DNA of 49,436 nt from Streptomyces brasiliensis (GCF_014647875.1 NZ_BMQA01000048.1:1-49436); one strand, 5' to 3'. Shown: positions 33,524 to 44,847, counted from the first letter of the stretch. Notes: generated from the letters alone by a model not told the origin. A program made the numbers and translations.

Positions 33524-34405
33524 CTAGCCCACCAGCCCCGCCGCGTAGCGGTCCCGGCAGCCGGTGCCGCAGAACCAGAACTCCTCGTCCTCGGCGGTCA
33601 GATGAGGGGTGTCCCTGCCCACGGTCACCGTCATCCCGCACACCGGGTCCACCGCCTCGGCCGGACGGTCGGCGACCTGCGGGGGCGTGCGCGTCGACCG
33701 TACGGCCTCGACGACCTCCGCCAGGATCGACAGGGCGACCTCCGGTGCGGTGCGGGCGCCGATGTCCAGTCCGGCCGGGGTGTGGATGCGGGCCCGTTCC
33801 TGTTCGCCCAGGCCGAGTTCGTCGAGCAGGGCGGAGCCCCGGCGGCGGCTGGCGACCAGCGCGATGTGCGGCACGCCCGCGTCGAGCGCGGCACGCAACG
33901 CCTCCGCATCACCGCGGCCCTGCCCGGCCACGATCACCGCGCCCGTGTGCTCGGCGGGCGGCCCGTCGGGCAGGGAGCGCGCCGTGGCATAGCCGAGGAC
34001 GTCGGCGAGGGCGACGAACGCCTCCGCGATCGGGGTGTGCCCGACGACCTCGATCAGCGGCGGCGGCAGCACCGGCTCCAGGAAGATCTCCAACGCCCCT
34101 CCGGACAGACAGGGGTTGACCACCACCTGCGCGCCCGGCGTCTCCGGGAACACGGCCTCGCCCTGCGGCAGCACCCGCAGCAGCAGCGGGCCGCCGCCGT
34201 GCAGGGCGCCCAGCGCCGCCGTACGCACCGAGCCCTCGGCGCACATCCCGCCGACGAACCCGTCGATCGTGCCGTCGCCGTACACGATCGCCTCGTCGCC
34301 CGGGTGCGCGGACGCGGGCGCCTGGGCGCGTACTACGCGGGCATGCACGAACGGCACGCGCCGCTCCGCCAGTTCGAGCGCTCGCGCGCTCACCGTCTTG
34401 GGCAC
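33524..34405 (-). CDS. coxF: XdhC/CoxF-type maturation protein fused to a YHS domain
   Basis: The 293-residue protein combines an XdhC/CoxI-like part (N-terminal DGFVGGMCAEGSVR and Rossmann-like region VIVAGQGRGDAEALRAALDA) with a C-terminal YHS domain of about 45 residues: AVDPVCGMTV, then HLTAEDEEFWFCGTGC. YHS domains with CGM and FC-x2-GC are metal-binding modules found in copper ATPases and other metal proteins. XdhC proteins help insert sulfurated molybdenum cofactor. The fusion may couple Mo-cofactor handling with copper delivery. The gene is 46 bp downstream of coxL. The symbol is by analogy with CoxF of Oligotropha. Confidence 0.8.
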   Translation of the reverse strand: MPKTVSARALELAERRVPFVHARVVRAQAPASAHPGDEAIVYGDGTIDGFVGGMCAEGSVRTAALGALHGGGPLLLRVLPQGEAVFPETPGAQVVVNPCLSGGALEIFLEPVLPPPLIEVVGHTPIAEAFVALADVLGYATARSLPDGPPAEHTGAVIVAGQGRGDAEALRAALDAGVPHIALVASRRRGSALLDELGLGEQERARIHTPAGLDIGARTAPEVALSILAEVVEAVRSTRTPPQVADRPAEAVDPVCGMTVTVGRDTPHLTAEDEEFWFCGTGCRDRYAAGLVG

Positions 34406-34451
34406 CCTGCCACCTCCACGGACCTCCTCGTCGACGTCCTGGCCGTGTCGC

Positions 34452-36844
<2,393 letters not shown>

Positions 36845-36848
<4 letters not shown>

Positions 36849-37369
36849 GACGCGCTCCCCGAGGTGGTCGCGACGGTGTGCTCGGTGTCCGGGGCCGTCG
36901 TCCGGGTGCCGGCCTCCTCCGCCGCCGCCCAGCGGATCGAGCGGACGATGGTCGCATAGCCGGTGCAGCGGCAGATCTGGCCCGAGATCGCCTCGCGGAT
37001 CTCCTCGTCCGAGGGGTCCGGATTGGTGTCGAGCAGGGCGCGGGCGGTCATCATCATGCCCGGGGTGCAGAACCCGCACTGCAGCCCGTGGCACTCCATG
37101 AACCCACGCTGGATCGGGTCGAGCTGTCCGTTCTGCTCCAGCCCTTCGACGGTGCGCACCTCGTGGCCGCCCGCCATCGCGGCCAGCACCGTACAGGACT
37201 TGACCGGCTCGCCGTCCAGCCACACCACGCACGTACCGCAGTTGCTGGTGTCACAGCCCCAGTGGGTGCCGGTCAGCTGGAGGTGGTCGCGCAGGAAGTG
37301 CACCAGCAGCAGCCGCCCCTCGATCTCCCGGGTGACCTCTTCGCCGTTGACGATCATGGTGACCTGCAC
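36845..37369 (-). CDS. coxS: CO dehydrogenase small subunit, two [2Fe-2S] clusters
   Basis: The 174-residue subunit contains a plant-type [2Fe-2S] site (GCDTSNCGTCVVWLDG, then KSC) and the second, C-terminal cluster (GLQCGFCTPGM with GQICRCTGY). The GTG at 37369 is preferred because AGGAGG lies seven bases upstream; GTG at 37375 overlaps the coxM stop (GTGA) but has almost no spacing, and ATG at 37357 is also possible. The stop overlaps the coxL start. The length is slightly above the usual 160, with a short hydrophilic tail. Confidence 0.93.
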
Positions 37370-37371
37370 GA

Positions 37372-38253
37372 TCACACCTCCTGTCCGTCGATCCGGGCCA
37401 CGGCCCGGCGCAGCACGCGTACGGTCAGTTCGCGCGCGAGATGCCGCTTGTACTCGGCGCTGCCGCGCCGGTCCGTGACCGGCGAGCAGGCCTCGGCCGC
37501 GATGTCGCCGGCCCGCGCCCACAGCTCCTCGGCGGGCGCCTGCCCGCGCAGCGCGTCCGCGATCCCCGCAATGCCCGCGGTGTTCGGACCGACCGCGGCG
37601 AGCCCCACCCGGGCGTCCGCGATCAGCCCGGCCTCGTCCAGCCAGACCGCCGCGCCCGCCGAGACCACGGCCCAGTCGCCGGCCCGCCGCTCGACCTTCT
37701 CGTAGGCGCTGGACCCGCGCGGCCGGACCGGGAAGCGGACCTCGGTGAGAATCTCCGCGTCGCCGACGGCCGTCTCGTACGGCCCCTGGTGGAAGTCCTC
37801 CATCGACACCACCCGCTCGCCGTTCATCCCGTGGATCACGCAGGACGCGTCGAGCGTGGTGCACACCGCCGACAGATCCTCGGACGGGTCCGCCTGGCAC
37901 AGGGAGCCGCCGAGCGTGCCCCGGTTGCGTACGACGGGATCGGCGATCACGCGCTCCGCGTCGCGGAAGATCGGGAAGGCCGCGGCCAGCTCGTCGGACT
38001 CCAGCAGCTCGCGGTGCCGGGTCATCGCGCCGATGCGGATACGGCCGGGCTCGGCGCGGATGTAGCCCAGCTCGTCGTGCAGCTCGTTGATGTCGATCAG
38101 GTACTCGAAGTTGGCCAGCCTGAGCTTCATCATCGGGATGAGGCTGTGCCCGCCGGCCACCAGACGCGCAGTGTCGCCGAGCCGGTCCAGGAGTGTGACC
38201 GCCTCGTCCACCGTGCTCACCCGCTGGTACTCGAACGGAGCGGGAACCTGCAT
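37372..38253 (-). CDS. coxM: CO dehydrogenase medium subunit, FAD-binding
   Basis: The 293-residue flavoprotein subunit has AGGHSLIPMMKLR and RNRGTLGGSLCQADPSED, the FAD-binding motifs of the CoxM/XDH flavin family. It passes electrons from the iron-sulfur clusters of CoxS to the quinone. It is the first gene of the operon and begins at an ATG at 38253. The start region lacks a strong Shine-Dalgarno sequence. The 256-bp region upstream is shared with the divergent xdhC gene. Confidence 0.93.
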   Translation of the reverse strand: MQVPAPFEYQRVSTVDEAVTLLDRLGDTARLVAGGHSLIPMMKLRLANFEYLIDINELHDELGYIRAEPGRIRIGAMTRHRELLESDELAAAFPIFRDAERVIADPVVRNRGTLGGSLCQADPSEDLSAVCTTLDASCVIHGMNGERVVSMEDFHQGPYETAVGDAEILTEVRFPVRPRGSSAYEKVERRAGDWAVVSAGAAVWLDEAGLIADARVGLAAVGPNTAGIAGIADALRGQAPAEELWARAGDIAAEACSPVTDRRGSAEYKRHLARELTVRVLRRAVARIDGQEV

Positions 38254-38509
38254 GCCGCAATCCCCCTGTCCCGCCCGGCGCGCGGCCGGGCGCCTCGGGC
38301 GCCATGTCCGCCCTCATTGGGCACCCGGCCGACAGGGGTGTCAACGGCTGCTTAACCGATCGCTTAACTCGCTCACGGCGATCGCCGGGCCGACCTAAGC
38401 GAAGACTTAATCAGCCGTTGACATGTGGCGGACGGTGTTCGCATGCTCCGGACGGCCAGGGCCGCCGGCACGGCACACGGTGGTGGACGCTGCCGAAGGA
38501 GGCACACGG
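38254..38509. promoter_or_regulatory. divergent control region of coxMSL and xdhC
   Basis: This 256-bp region holds promoters for both directions. Its core (38343-38419) is a 77-bp dyad with one common centre at 38381. The outer arms are AACGGCTGCTTAA and TTAATCAGCCGTT (12 of 13 matches); inner arms are TCGCTTA and TAAGCGA (7 of 7). The left half repeats GCTTAAC at 38350-38356 and 38362-38368, exactly 12 bp apart. The AT-rich TTAA steps stand out from about 70% GC. It is probably an operator array for a dimeric regulator; the LysR product is a candidate. Confidence 0.7.
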
Positions 38510-39613
38510 ATGCGGGACATCGCGGAGGGCTTGGCCTCCTGGAGCGCGGCGGGCAGGCGATTCGCCGTGGCGACCGTCGTACGGACCTGGAAGTCGGCGC
38601 CGCGCAGACCCGGTGCGTCGCTGGCGGTCGCCGAGGACGGCGAGGTGATCGGCAGCGTGTCGGGCGGGTGCGTCGAGGGAGCGGTGTACGAGCTGGCGCG
38701 CGAGGTGATCGAGACGGGCGAACCGGCCCTGGTCACGTACGGCGTCAGCGACGACGACGCGTTGGCGGTCGGTCTGACCTGCGGCGGGATCATCGAGATC
38801 CTGGTCCGCCCGGCGGGCGCGGGACACGTCCCGGAGCTGCCGGCAGTGCTGGCGGACATCGCGGCGGGTCGCCCTGTGGCGGTGGCGACGCCGTTGCCGC
38901 AGGAGGGTTCGGGGGAGGCGACCGGAGAACTGGTCGTCACTCCTGCTTCCGTCGTCGGCACACTCGGTGACGCCCGTCTGGACTCGGCCGTGGCCGAGCG
39001 AGTTCGGGGTCTGCTCGCCCAGGGCGGCACCGACGTCGTGCATGTCGGGCGTGCGGGTGAGGAGCGGCGCGACGATCTCGCCGTGTTCGTACAGTCCTTC
39101 GCGCCGCCGCCCCGGATGCTGGTGTTCGGCGCCATCGACTTCGCCTCCTCGGTCGCCCGCATCGGCAAGTTCCTCGGCTACCACGTCACCGTCTGCGACG
39201 CCCGTCCCGTCTTCGCCACGCGCCGCCGCTTCCCCGACGCCGACGAACTGGTCGTCTCCTGGCCGCACCGCTACCTCGACGAGACCGTGGTGGACGCGAA
39301 CACGGTGATCTGCGTCCTCACCCACGACCCCAAGTTCGACGTGCCCCTCCTCCAGCGCGCCCTGCGCACCCCCGCCCGCTACATCGGCGCCATGGGGAGC
39401 CGCCGAACCCACGAGGACCGGTTGCGCCGGCTGCACGAGGCCGGGCTCGACGAGTCGGAGCTGGCCCGGCTCGCCTCACCCATCGGCCTCGACCTCGGCG
39501 CCCGCACGCCGGAGGAGACCGCCGTCGCCATCATGGCCGAGATCATCGCCCTGCGCTGGGGTGGCACGGGGCGCCGGCTCGTGGAGACGACACCCCTGCC
39601 CATTCACCGCTGA
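38510..39613 (+). CDS. XdhC/CoxI-family protein
   Basis: The 367-residue protein has the N-terminal XdhC_CoxI part (WKSAPRRPGASLAV, GSVSGGCVEGAVYE) and the C-terminal XdhC Rossmann domain (FGAIDFASSVARIGKFLGYHVT, GAMGSRRTHEDRLRRL). GAAGGAGG lies seven bases before the ATG at 38510. It is divergent from coxM and shares its control region, so it is expected to be coregulated. It would protect or sulfurate the Mo cofactor for CoxL. Unlike the operon-internal paralogue it has no YHS domain. Confidence 0.9.
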   Translation: MRDIAEGLASWSAAGRRFAVATVVRTWKSAPRRPGASLAVAEDGEVIGSVSGGCVEGAVYELAREVIETGEPALVTYGVSDDDALAVGLTCGGIIEILVRPAGAGHVPELPAVLADIAAGRPVAVATPLPQEGSGEATGELVVTPASVVGTLGDARLDSAVAERVRGLLAQGGTDVVHVGRAGEERRDDLAVFVQSFAPPPRMLVFGAIDFASSVARIGKFLGYHVTVCDARPVFATRRRFPDADELVVSWPHRYLDETVVDANTVICVLTHDPKFDVPLLQRALRTPARYIGAMGSRRTHEDRLRRLHEAGLDESELARLASPIGLDLGARTPEETAVAIMAEIIALRWGGTGRRLVETTPLPIHR

Positions 39614-39619
39614 CGGTGC

Positions 39620-40558
39620 TCAGGACTTCGCGGGACCGGGAAGCTCGTCCAGGAAGTCCGCCGAGGGCACGAAGAAGAGGGAGCCGGTCACGGCCGTGGA
39701 GAAGTCCAGGATCCGGTCGTGCGGCGCATCGGCCGTGCCCAGGAACATGTTCCGCAGCATCTCCTCGGTGACCGAGGGCGTACGGGCGTACCCGATGAAG
39801 TACGTGCCGAACTCGCCGCGTCCGGCGCTCCCGAACGGCATGTTGTCCCGCAGGATCTGCCGCTCGGTGCCGTCCGGATCGTTGAGCGAGGTGAGGGCGA
39901 TGTGCGCGTCGGACGGCTTCGACGCGTCGTCCAGCTCCATGTTGGTCATCTTGGTCCGCCCGACGACCCGCTCCTGCTCCTCGACCGACAGGGCGTTCCA
40001 GGTCGCCATGTCGTGCAGGTACTTCTGCACGATCACATAGCTCCCGCCCGCGAAGTCCGGGTCCTCGTCGCCGATCAGCACGGCCTCCCGCGCCTCGCGG
40101 CCGACGGGGTTCTCCGTGCCGTCCACGAAGCCCAGGAGATCGCGTACGTCGAAGTACTTGAACCCGCTCACCTCGTCGCGCACGGTGACCCTGCCCCGCA
40201 GCCGGCCCATGATCTCGGAGGCCAGCTCGAAGCAGAGGTCGGGGCGGGCGGCCCTGATGTGGAAGAGCAGGTCTCCGGGCGTGCCGGGAGCGTGGTGCCG
40301 GGGTCCGGACAACTCCCGGAACGGATGCAGTTCGGCGGGGCGTGGACCGTCGAAGAGCCGGTCCCACGCGGTGGAGCCGACACCGGCCGCACAGCTGAGC
40401 CGCCCCTCCGGCTCGCGGAAGCCTATGGACCGGGTCAACCCGGCGAGATCGGCGAGGAGTTGGCGTGCCGCGTCCTCACCGTCCGGATCGATGTCGAGGA
40501 CGAGGAAGGTCGCGCTGGGGGTCAGGGCGTCGAGAATGGCCTGCGGAGTCGGTGTCAT
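39620..40558 (-). CDS. DyP-type haem peroxidase
   Basis: The 312-residue enzyme belongs to the dye-decolorizing peroxidases. GFVDGTEN is the GxxDG motif, with the catalytic aspartate; SDAHIALTS gives the proximal haem histidine, and LRDNMPFG the distal arginine. There is no signal peptide. The ATG at 40558 is preferred; a GTG at 40588 would add ten residues. It converges on xdhC with only 6 bp between stops. It is probably involved in peroxide-dependent oxidation in the cytoplasm or in an encapsulin, but no encapsulin gene is adjacent. Confidence 0.9.
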   Translation of the reverse strand: MTPTPQAILDALTPSATFLVLDIDPDGEDAARQLLADLAGLTRSIGFREPEGRLSCAAGVGSTAWDRLFDGPRPAELHPFRELSGPRHHAPGTPGDLLFHIRAARPDLCFELASEIMGRLRGRVTVRDEVSGFKYFDVRDLLGFVDGTENPVGREAREAVLIGDEDPDFAGGSYVIVQKYLHDMATWNALSVEEQERVVGRTKMTNMELDDASKPSDAHIALTSLNDPDGTERQILRDNMPFGSAGRGEFGTYFIGYARTPSVTEEMLRNMFLGTADAPHDRILDFSTAVTGSLFFVPSADFLDELPGPAKS

Positions 40559-40713
40559 GGGAACGAGTGTGCGGTAGTCGCCGCGCACCCGCCAAGGGGC
40601 GACTGCGCCGGACGCCCGAGAGGGAGCCGCAGAAGCCTCGTTGAAGTCCCGTCACGACGAGGTCGGCTGAGGACCAGGAAATTGGCTGGCTGTCAGGTCG
40701 GCCCACACTCGGC

Positions 40714-41250
40714 TCAGGCAACGTGCCCCACGTGTGCGAGCGCCTGCTTGAGCAGCACCCCGTGTCCGCCCGGCATCTCGCTCTGCACCGCTGCCGAACC
40801 GGCCTCCTGCGGGGTGAACCAGACCAGGTCCAGCGCGTCCTGCCGGGGGCGGCAGTCGCCGGTGACTGGGACGATGTAGGCTAGGGACACCGCGTGCTGG
40901 CGCGGGTCGTGGTACGGCGTGATGCCCGCCGTCGGGAAGTACTCGGCGACCGTGAACGGCTGCAGCGAGGCCGGGATGCGGGGCAGGGCCACGGGACCGA
41001 GGTCCTTCTCCAGGTGGCGCAGCAGCGCGTCGCGGACCCGCTCGTGGTGCAGGACACGGCCGGAGACGAGGGTCCGGCTGACCGTCCCGTCGGGGCCGAT
41101 GCGCAGCAGCAGACCGATGCTGGTGACCTCGCCGCTGTCGTCGACACGCACGGGCACGGCCTCGACGTACAGGATCGGCATGCGGGCGCGTGCCATCTCC
41201 AGCTCGTCGGGGGAGAGCCAGCCAGGCGTGGTTTCGGTCAAGTCAGACAT
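40714..41250 (-). CDS. DUF4916/NUDIX-like protein
   Basis: The 178-residue protein resembles the actinobacterial DUF4916 family, distantly related to NUDIX hydrolases: WLSPDELEMARARMPILYVEAV, GLLLRIGPDGTVSRTLVSGR and FTVAEYFPTAGITPYHDPRQ. The canonical NUDIX box is not intact, so hydrolase activity is doubtful. The gene lies 155 bp downstream (on the transcript side) of nothing obvious and 33 bp from the amidohydrolase. No function can be assigned from the sequence. Confidence 0.78.
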   Translation of the reverse strand: MSDLTETTPGWLSPDELEMARARMPILYVEAVPVRVDDSGEVTSIGLLLRIGPDGTVSRTLVSGRVLHHERVRDALLRHLEKDLGPVALPRIPASLQPFTVAEYFPTAGITPYHDPRQHAVSLAYIVPVTGDCRPRQDALDLVWFTPQEAGSAAVQSEMPGGHGVLLKQALAHVGHVA

Positions 41251-41283
41251 TGCTTGATCATACTTTCCGGGTGTCGTGCGCGC

Positions 41284-42423
41284 TCAGTCGCGGGCGGAGT
41301 CGGGTGTGGGCAGTCCGTACAGGCGGCGGGCGTTGTCGCGGCCCGTCCAGGTGGCGATCCGCAGGGCGTCGGGCAGGCTCAGTTCGTCGGCGTCCACCCG
41401 GTCCTGGAGCAGTGCGGCCAGCCCCTGCCGGAAGCACAGCGCGCCGAGGTGGTGGAATTCGGCCACGCCGTAGGCGTCGGAGCTGTGGAGCAGTTTGCGG
41501 AACGGGGTGATCTCCAGTGCCTCCTCCAGGACGGCCCGGGAGCGGGCCGGGCCGGTGTGGTGCAGGGCCAGTCCCACGTCGAGGTACACCTGCTCGAACA
41601 CCGCGGCCAGATAGGCGGCTTGACGCTGGTACGGCCAGCAGTGCAGCAGCAGGACGGGAACGGTGCCGCGCGTGAGGTGCAGCCAGTCCGTGAGCAGAGC
41701 GGGGTCGGCGTGGTGCAGCCGGATGTCGTCGTCGCCGAAGCCGGTGTGCAGTTGGAGCGGCAGACCGAGGTCGACGGCGGTCCACAGCAGGTGCCGTACG
41801 AGGACCGGGTCGGCGAGTCGGCCGCCGCGCGCGAGCCAGCGCCGGGCCGCCTCCGTGACCTCCGCGTCCGTCGGCCGGGCGGGGTTCAGGTCGAAGCCCG
41901 TGCGGTAGGCGGCCACCGACTTCACCGCCACCACGCCCGGCTTCCGTACGGCCTCGCCTGCTGCCGCGCCGACCACGCGCGCGTACTCGTCCGGCTCGAC
42001 GCCCTGCGCGACGACCGCCTCGGCCAGGGCCTCCAGCCGTACGACCTCGTAGGCCGTCGCGCCCGCCGCATGGGCCAGTTCGTCCGGGGAGGTGAGCGAG
42101 TGCGGGGCATACCCCGTGTCGACGCAGAAGACCTCGGTCCGCGCGGCGGACAGGAAACGCCGGTTGACCTCGCGCCAGCCCAGGGCGGACCGCCGGGCCA
42201 GGTAGTCGGCGGCGGGCGCGTGCCGGGGGAGGTCGAGGAGGGGTGCGCAGTGGCGTCGTACGGCCACCCCGACCGGACTGTCGAAGGGGGACACGCCGGG
42301 CCAGGCACCGCCCTCCGTGAGCAGCGACGCGAAGTCCCCCGCGGACAGGTCGGCGGTGACGGCGCCGTGGCAGTGGTGGTCCACGAGCGGCAGCGCGTCG
42401 AGCGCCTCCTGGATCGGCCCCAT
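41284..42423 (-). CDS. amidohydrolase, FluG N-domain-like
   Basis: The 379-residue enzyme is a TIM-barrel amidohydrolase. VDHHCHG provides the metal HxH, VAVKSVAAYR the lysine, LQLHTGFGDDD and LLHCWPY two histidines, and LLHSSDAYGVAE the aspartate. Its gene follows a glutamine-synthetase-like gene by only 2 bp. In fungal FluG the same two domains are fused in one protein, so the two bacterial products may act in sequence on a gamma-glutamyl compound. The ATG at 42423 has a weak ribosome-binding site and is presumably coupled. The substrate is unknown. Confidence 0.85.
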   Translation of the reverse strand: MGPIQEALDALPLVDHHCHGAVTADLSAGDFASLLTEGGAWPGVSPFDSPVGVAVRRHCAPLLDLPRHAPAADYLARRSALGWREVNRRFLSAARTEVFCVDTGYAPHSLTSPDELAHAAGATAYEVVRLEALAEAVVAQGVEPDEYARVVGAAAGEAVRKPGVVAVKSVAAYRTGFDLNPARPTDAEVTEAARRWLARGGRLADPVLVRHLLWTAVDLGLPLQLHTGFGDDDIRLHHADPALLTDWLHLTRGTVPVLLLHCWPYQRQAAYLAAVFEQVYLDVGLALHHTGPARSRAVLEEALEITPFRKLLHSSDAYGVAEFHHLGALCFRQGLAALLQDRVDADELSLPDALRIATWTGRDNARRLYGLPTPDSARD

Positions 42424-42425
42424 CG

Positions 42426-43829
42426 TCAGTAGACCCAGCGGTAGGCCGCCGCCACGCGCGCGTCGTCGAACCCCTCGACGGCGGCGGCCTCTCCGAGCCG
42501 TACGGCCGTCACCGCGTCCGCGAGGACAGGACCGAGCGCGGTCCGCAGCACCTCGTCGGTGCGGAACTCCGCGACGGCCTGCGTCAGTGAGGTCGGCAGC
42601 CGCCGTACGCCCCGGGCCGCCGCCTCCTCGGCGCCGAACCGGGCCGGGTTGCCGGTGATCTCCTCCGGCAGGGCGGCGGCGGAATCGATCCCGTCCAGGC
42701 CGGCGGCGACGGCGCAGCCGAGGGCGAGATACGGGTTGGCGGCCAGGTCGACGGGTTTGACCTCCAGGTTGGCGTCCCGCTCCCGGCGGCCGAGCGTGCC
42801 GGTGACCACGCGCAGCGCGGCCTCGCGCGTCTCCCGGCCCCAGGCGGTGAACACCCCCGCCCACTGCGAGGGTCTGAGCCGCAGATAGCTGGCCGGGCTG
42901 GGCGCCGTCACGGCCGTCAGCGCGGGGAGGTGGGCGAGCAGCCCGGCCACGAAGGACTCGGCCTCGGCCGTCATGCCGTACCGGCCGTCGCCCCCGGTGT
43001 GCAGGTTCCGGCCGTCGCGCAGACAGGACAGGTGCAGATGGCCGCCGTTGCCGACGCCCGTCGCGGACACGGCCGGGGCGAACGACACCCGCAGGCCGTG
43101 CCGCCCGGCCATCGCCCGGATCGTCTGCCGGACCAGGACGCTCCGATCGGCCGCAGCCACCGGGTCCAGCGCACCCACCGACACCTCGAACTGCCCGGCC
43201 GCGTACTCGGGATGAACCTGGTCGACCTCCACGCCCTGCGCCGCGAGGGCCGCCAGCAGGTCGGACGTGTAGTCGCTCAGCTCGACCTGCCGGGTCGCGC
43301 CGTACGCCGGACCGGACACCGCCGGGACGAACTCCCCGCCGGGCGCCGACCCGAGGCCGATCGACCACTCGATCTCGATGGCGGCCTTGAACCTGAGGCC
43401 GGACCGCCCCTCGGCCTCCGCGACGGTCCGGCGCAGGAACGTGCGGCTGCACCCGGGGTGCCGCTCGCCCTCCTGGGTGATCCGGTCGACCGGGGCCCAG
43501 GCCCAGCCGGGCTGCGCGGCCAGGACCACCAGCCGGTCCAGGTCCGGAAAGAGCCGCAGATCGCCGTCCGGCGAGCCGAGTACGTCGGTGGTGACGACGG
43601 AGTCGTCGGCCAGGAACGTGTCGAAGACCGGGGACATGCCGACGCCCCAGGCCACTGCGTCGGCGAGCCGGGCCGTCGGCACCGTCTTCACCCGGCCGAC
43701 CCCCGCCGTGTCGACGTAGGCCAGGACGATCCCGTGCACGCCCCGGCCGGCCAGCTCGGCCGCGAGTTCCGTGGCCCGCTCGACGTCGCCGGGACGCCCG
43801 CCGGGCACGGGGTCGGCAAGGGTGGCCAT
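42426..43829 (-). CDS. glutamine-synthetase-like enzyme (GlnA3-like)
   Basis: The 467-residue protein is of the GS family: AIEIEWSIG, HPEYAAGQFEVSVG, GNGGHLHLS (ATP/metal motif) and RLRPSQWAGVFTAWGRETRE. The start, an ATG at 43829, has AGGAGGA four bases upstream. In S. coelicolor a GS-like protein of similar length next to an amidohydrolase is GlnA3, a gamma-glutamylpolyamine synthetase, and that context is matched here. Ordinary glutamine synthesis is unlikely since the pair is not with the housekeeping glnA. Whether polyamines are the substrate is inference. Confidence 0.85.
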   Translation of the reverse strand: MATLADPVPGGRPGDVERATELAAELAGRGVHGIVLAYVDTAGVGRVKTVPTARLADAVAWGVGMSPVFDTFLADDSVVTTDVLGSPDGDLRLFPDLDRLVVLAAQPGWAWAPVDRITQEGERHPGCSRTFLRRTVAEAEGRSGLRFKAAIEIEWSIGLGSAPGGEFVPAVSGPAYGATRQVELSDYTSDLLAALAAQGVEVDQVHPEYAAGQFEVSVGALDPVAAADRSVLVRQTIRAMAGRHGLRVSFAPAVSATGVGNGGHLHLSCLRDGRNLHTGGDGRYGMTAEAESFVAGLLAHLPALTAVTAPSPASYLRLRPSQWAGVFTAWGRETREAALRVVTGTLGRRERDANLEVKPVDLAANPYLALGCAVAAGLDGIDSAAALPEEITGNPARFGAEEAAARGVRRLPTSLTQAVAEFRTDEVLRTALGPVLADAVTAVRLGEAAAVEGFDDARVAAAYRWVY

Positions 43830-43867
43830 ACGTCCTCCTGGACGGACTCGGCTGTGCGCGTGCACGG

Positions 43868-44680
43868 TCAGGGTTTCACGGCCACCGCGCCGAACTGCGG
43901 TACCGCGGCGGGGGAGTCGGGTCCCGCGCGCCATTGCGAGCACGGCACCAGGCCGGGATCCAGCAGTTCGAGACCGTCGAAGAAGGCGGTCACCTCCGCG
44001 CGGCTGCGGGCGGTGATGGGCGGGGTGGCGTTGGCGTTCCAGAACTCCATCGTGGCGACGTTGCCCGCGCCACCGAGCTCGGCGTCGAAGGTGGGGTGCG
44101 TGAGCACGAGGAAGCTGCCGGAGGGCACCGCCGCCATCACCCGGCGCACGATGTCGCGCGCCTTGTCGGCGTCCAGCACGAAGTTCAGGATGCCGAGCAT
44201 CATCACCGCGACCGGCCGCTCCAGGTCGAGGGTCTCGGCGGCTCGCCGCACGATGCCCTCCGGGTCGTGCACATCGGCGTCGATGTAGTCGGTGACACCC
44301 TCCGGGCTGCTCGTGAGCAGGGTGCGGGCGTGCACCAGCACGATCGGGTCGTTGTCCACGTACACGATCCGCGACTCGGGCGCGATCCGCTGGGCTGTCA
44401 CGTGCGTGTTGTTCACGGTCGGCAGCCCGGTGCCGATGTCCAGGAACTGCCGCATCCCACGTTCACCGGCCAGGAAGCCGACCGCCCGCCCCAGGAACTC
44501 GCGGTCCGCGCGCGCCACCGCCCGGATCACCGGGAACATCCCGGCCACGTGCTCGCCGACCTGCTGGTCGACCTCGTAGTTGTCCGTGCCGCCGATCCAG
44601 TAGTTCCAGACCCGCGCGTTGTGCGCCACGGAGGTGTTCAGCCGCGCCTCCGCGCCAGTCGGGGGGTGGCCCTCGCTCAC
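43868..44680 (-). CDS. SAM-dependent methyltransferase (DUF574 family)
   Basis: The 270-residue product is of the actinobacterial methyltransferase group formerly DUF574: ARVWNYWIGGTDNYEVDQQV, FLDIGTGLPT (SAM motif I), RIVYVDNDPIVLVHAR and LDLERPVAVMMLGILNFV. The GTG at 44680 follows GAAGGGCAGGG. It is often abundant in streptomycete genomes; the methyl acceptor is unknown. It is 38 bp upstream of the GS-like gene on the same strand but looks separately initiated. Confidence 0.88.
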   Translation of the reverse strand: MSEGHPPTGAEARLNTSVAHNARVWNYWIGGTDNYEVDQQVGEHVAGMFPVIRAVARADREFLGRAVGFLAGERGMRQFLDIGTGLPTVNNTHVTAQRIAPESRIVYVDNDPIVLVHARTLLTSSPEGVTDYIDADVHDPEGIVRRAAETLDLERPVAVMMLGILNFVLDADKARDIVRRVMAAVPSGSFLVLTHPTFDAELGGAGNVATMEFWNANATPPITARSRAEVTAFFDGLELLDPGLVPCSQWRAGPDSPAAVPQFGAVAVKP

Positions 44681-44773
44681 GTCCCTGCCCTTCTCAGGTG
44701 CCGTTGTCCACCGGCATTGTGCCGCCCGGTGATCAGGATGTCCCGGGTATCGGCACAGCGGGCGGTTCCGGGA

Positions 44774-44847
44774 CCGTACGGCCCATGCGTAACACTGGCG
44801 TGCGAATACCTCCGTACGGCCGTTCACCGTACGACCCCGTACGACCC
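44774..44847. repeat. CCGTACG repeats between divergent genes
   Basis: Four copies of CCGTACGGCC or CCGTACGACC lie at 44774, 44812, 44827 and 44838, between the methyltransferase and HAD genes. The core CGTACG is palindromic. This hexamer is common in streptomycete DNA, so functional meaning is uncertain. Confidence 0.35.
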
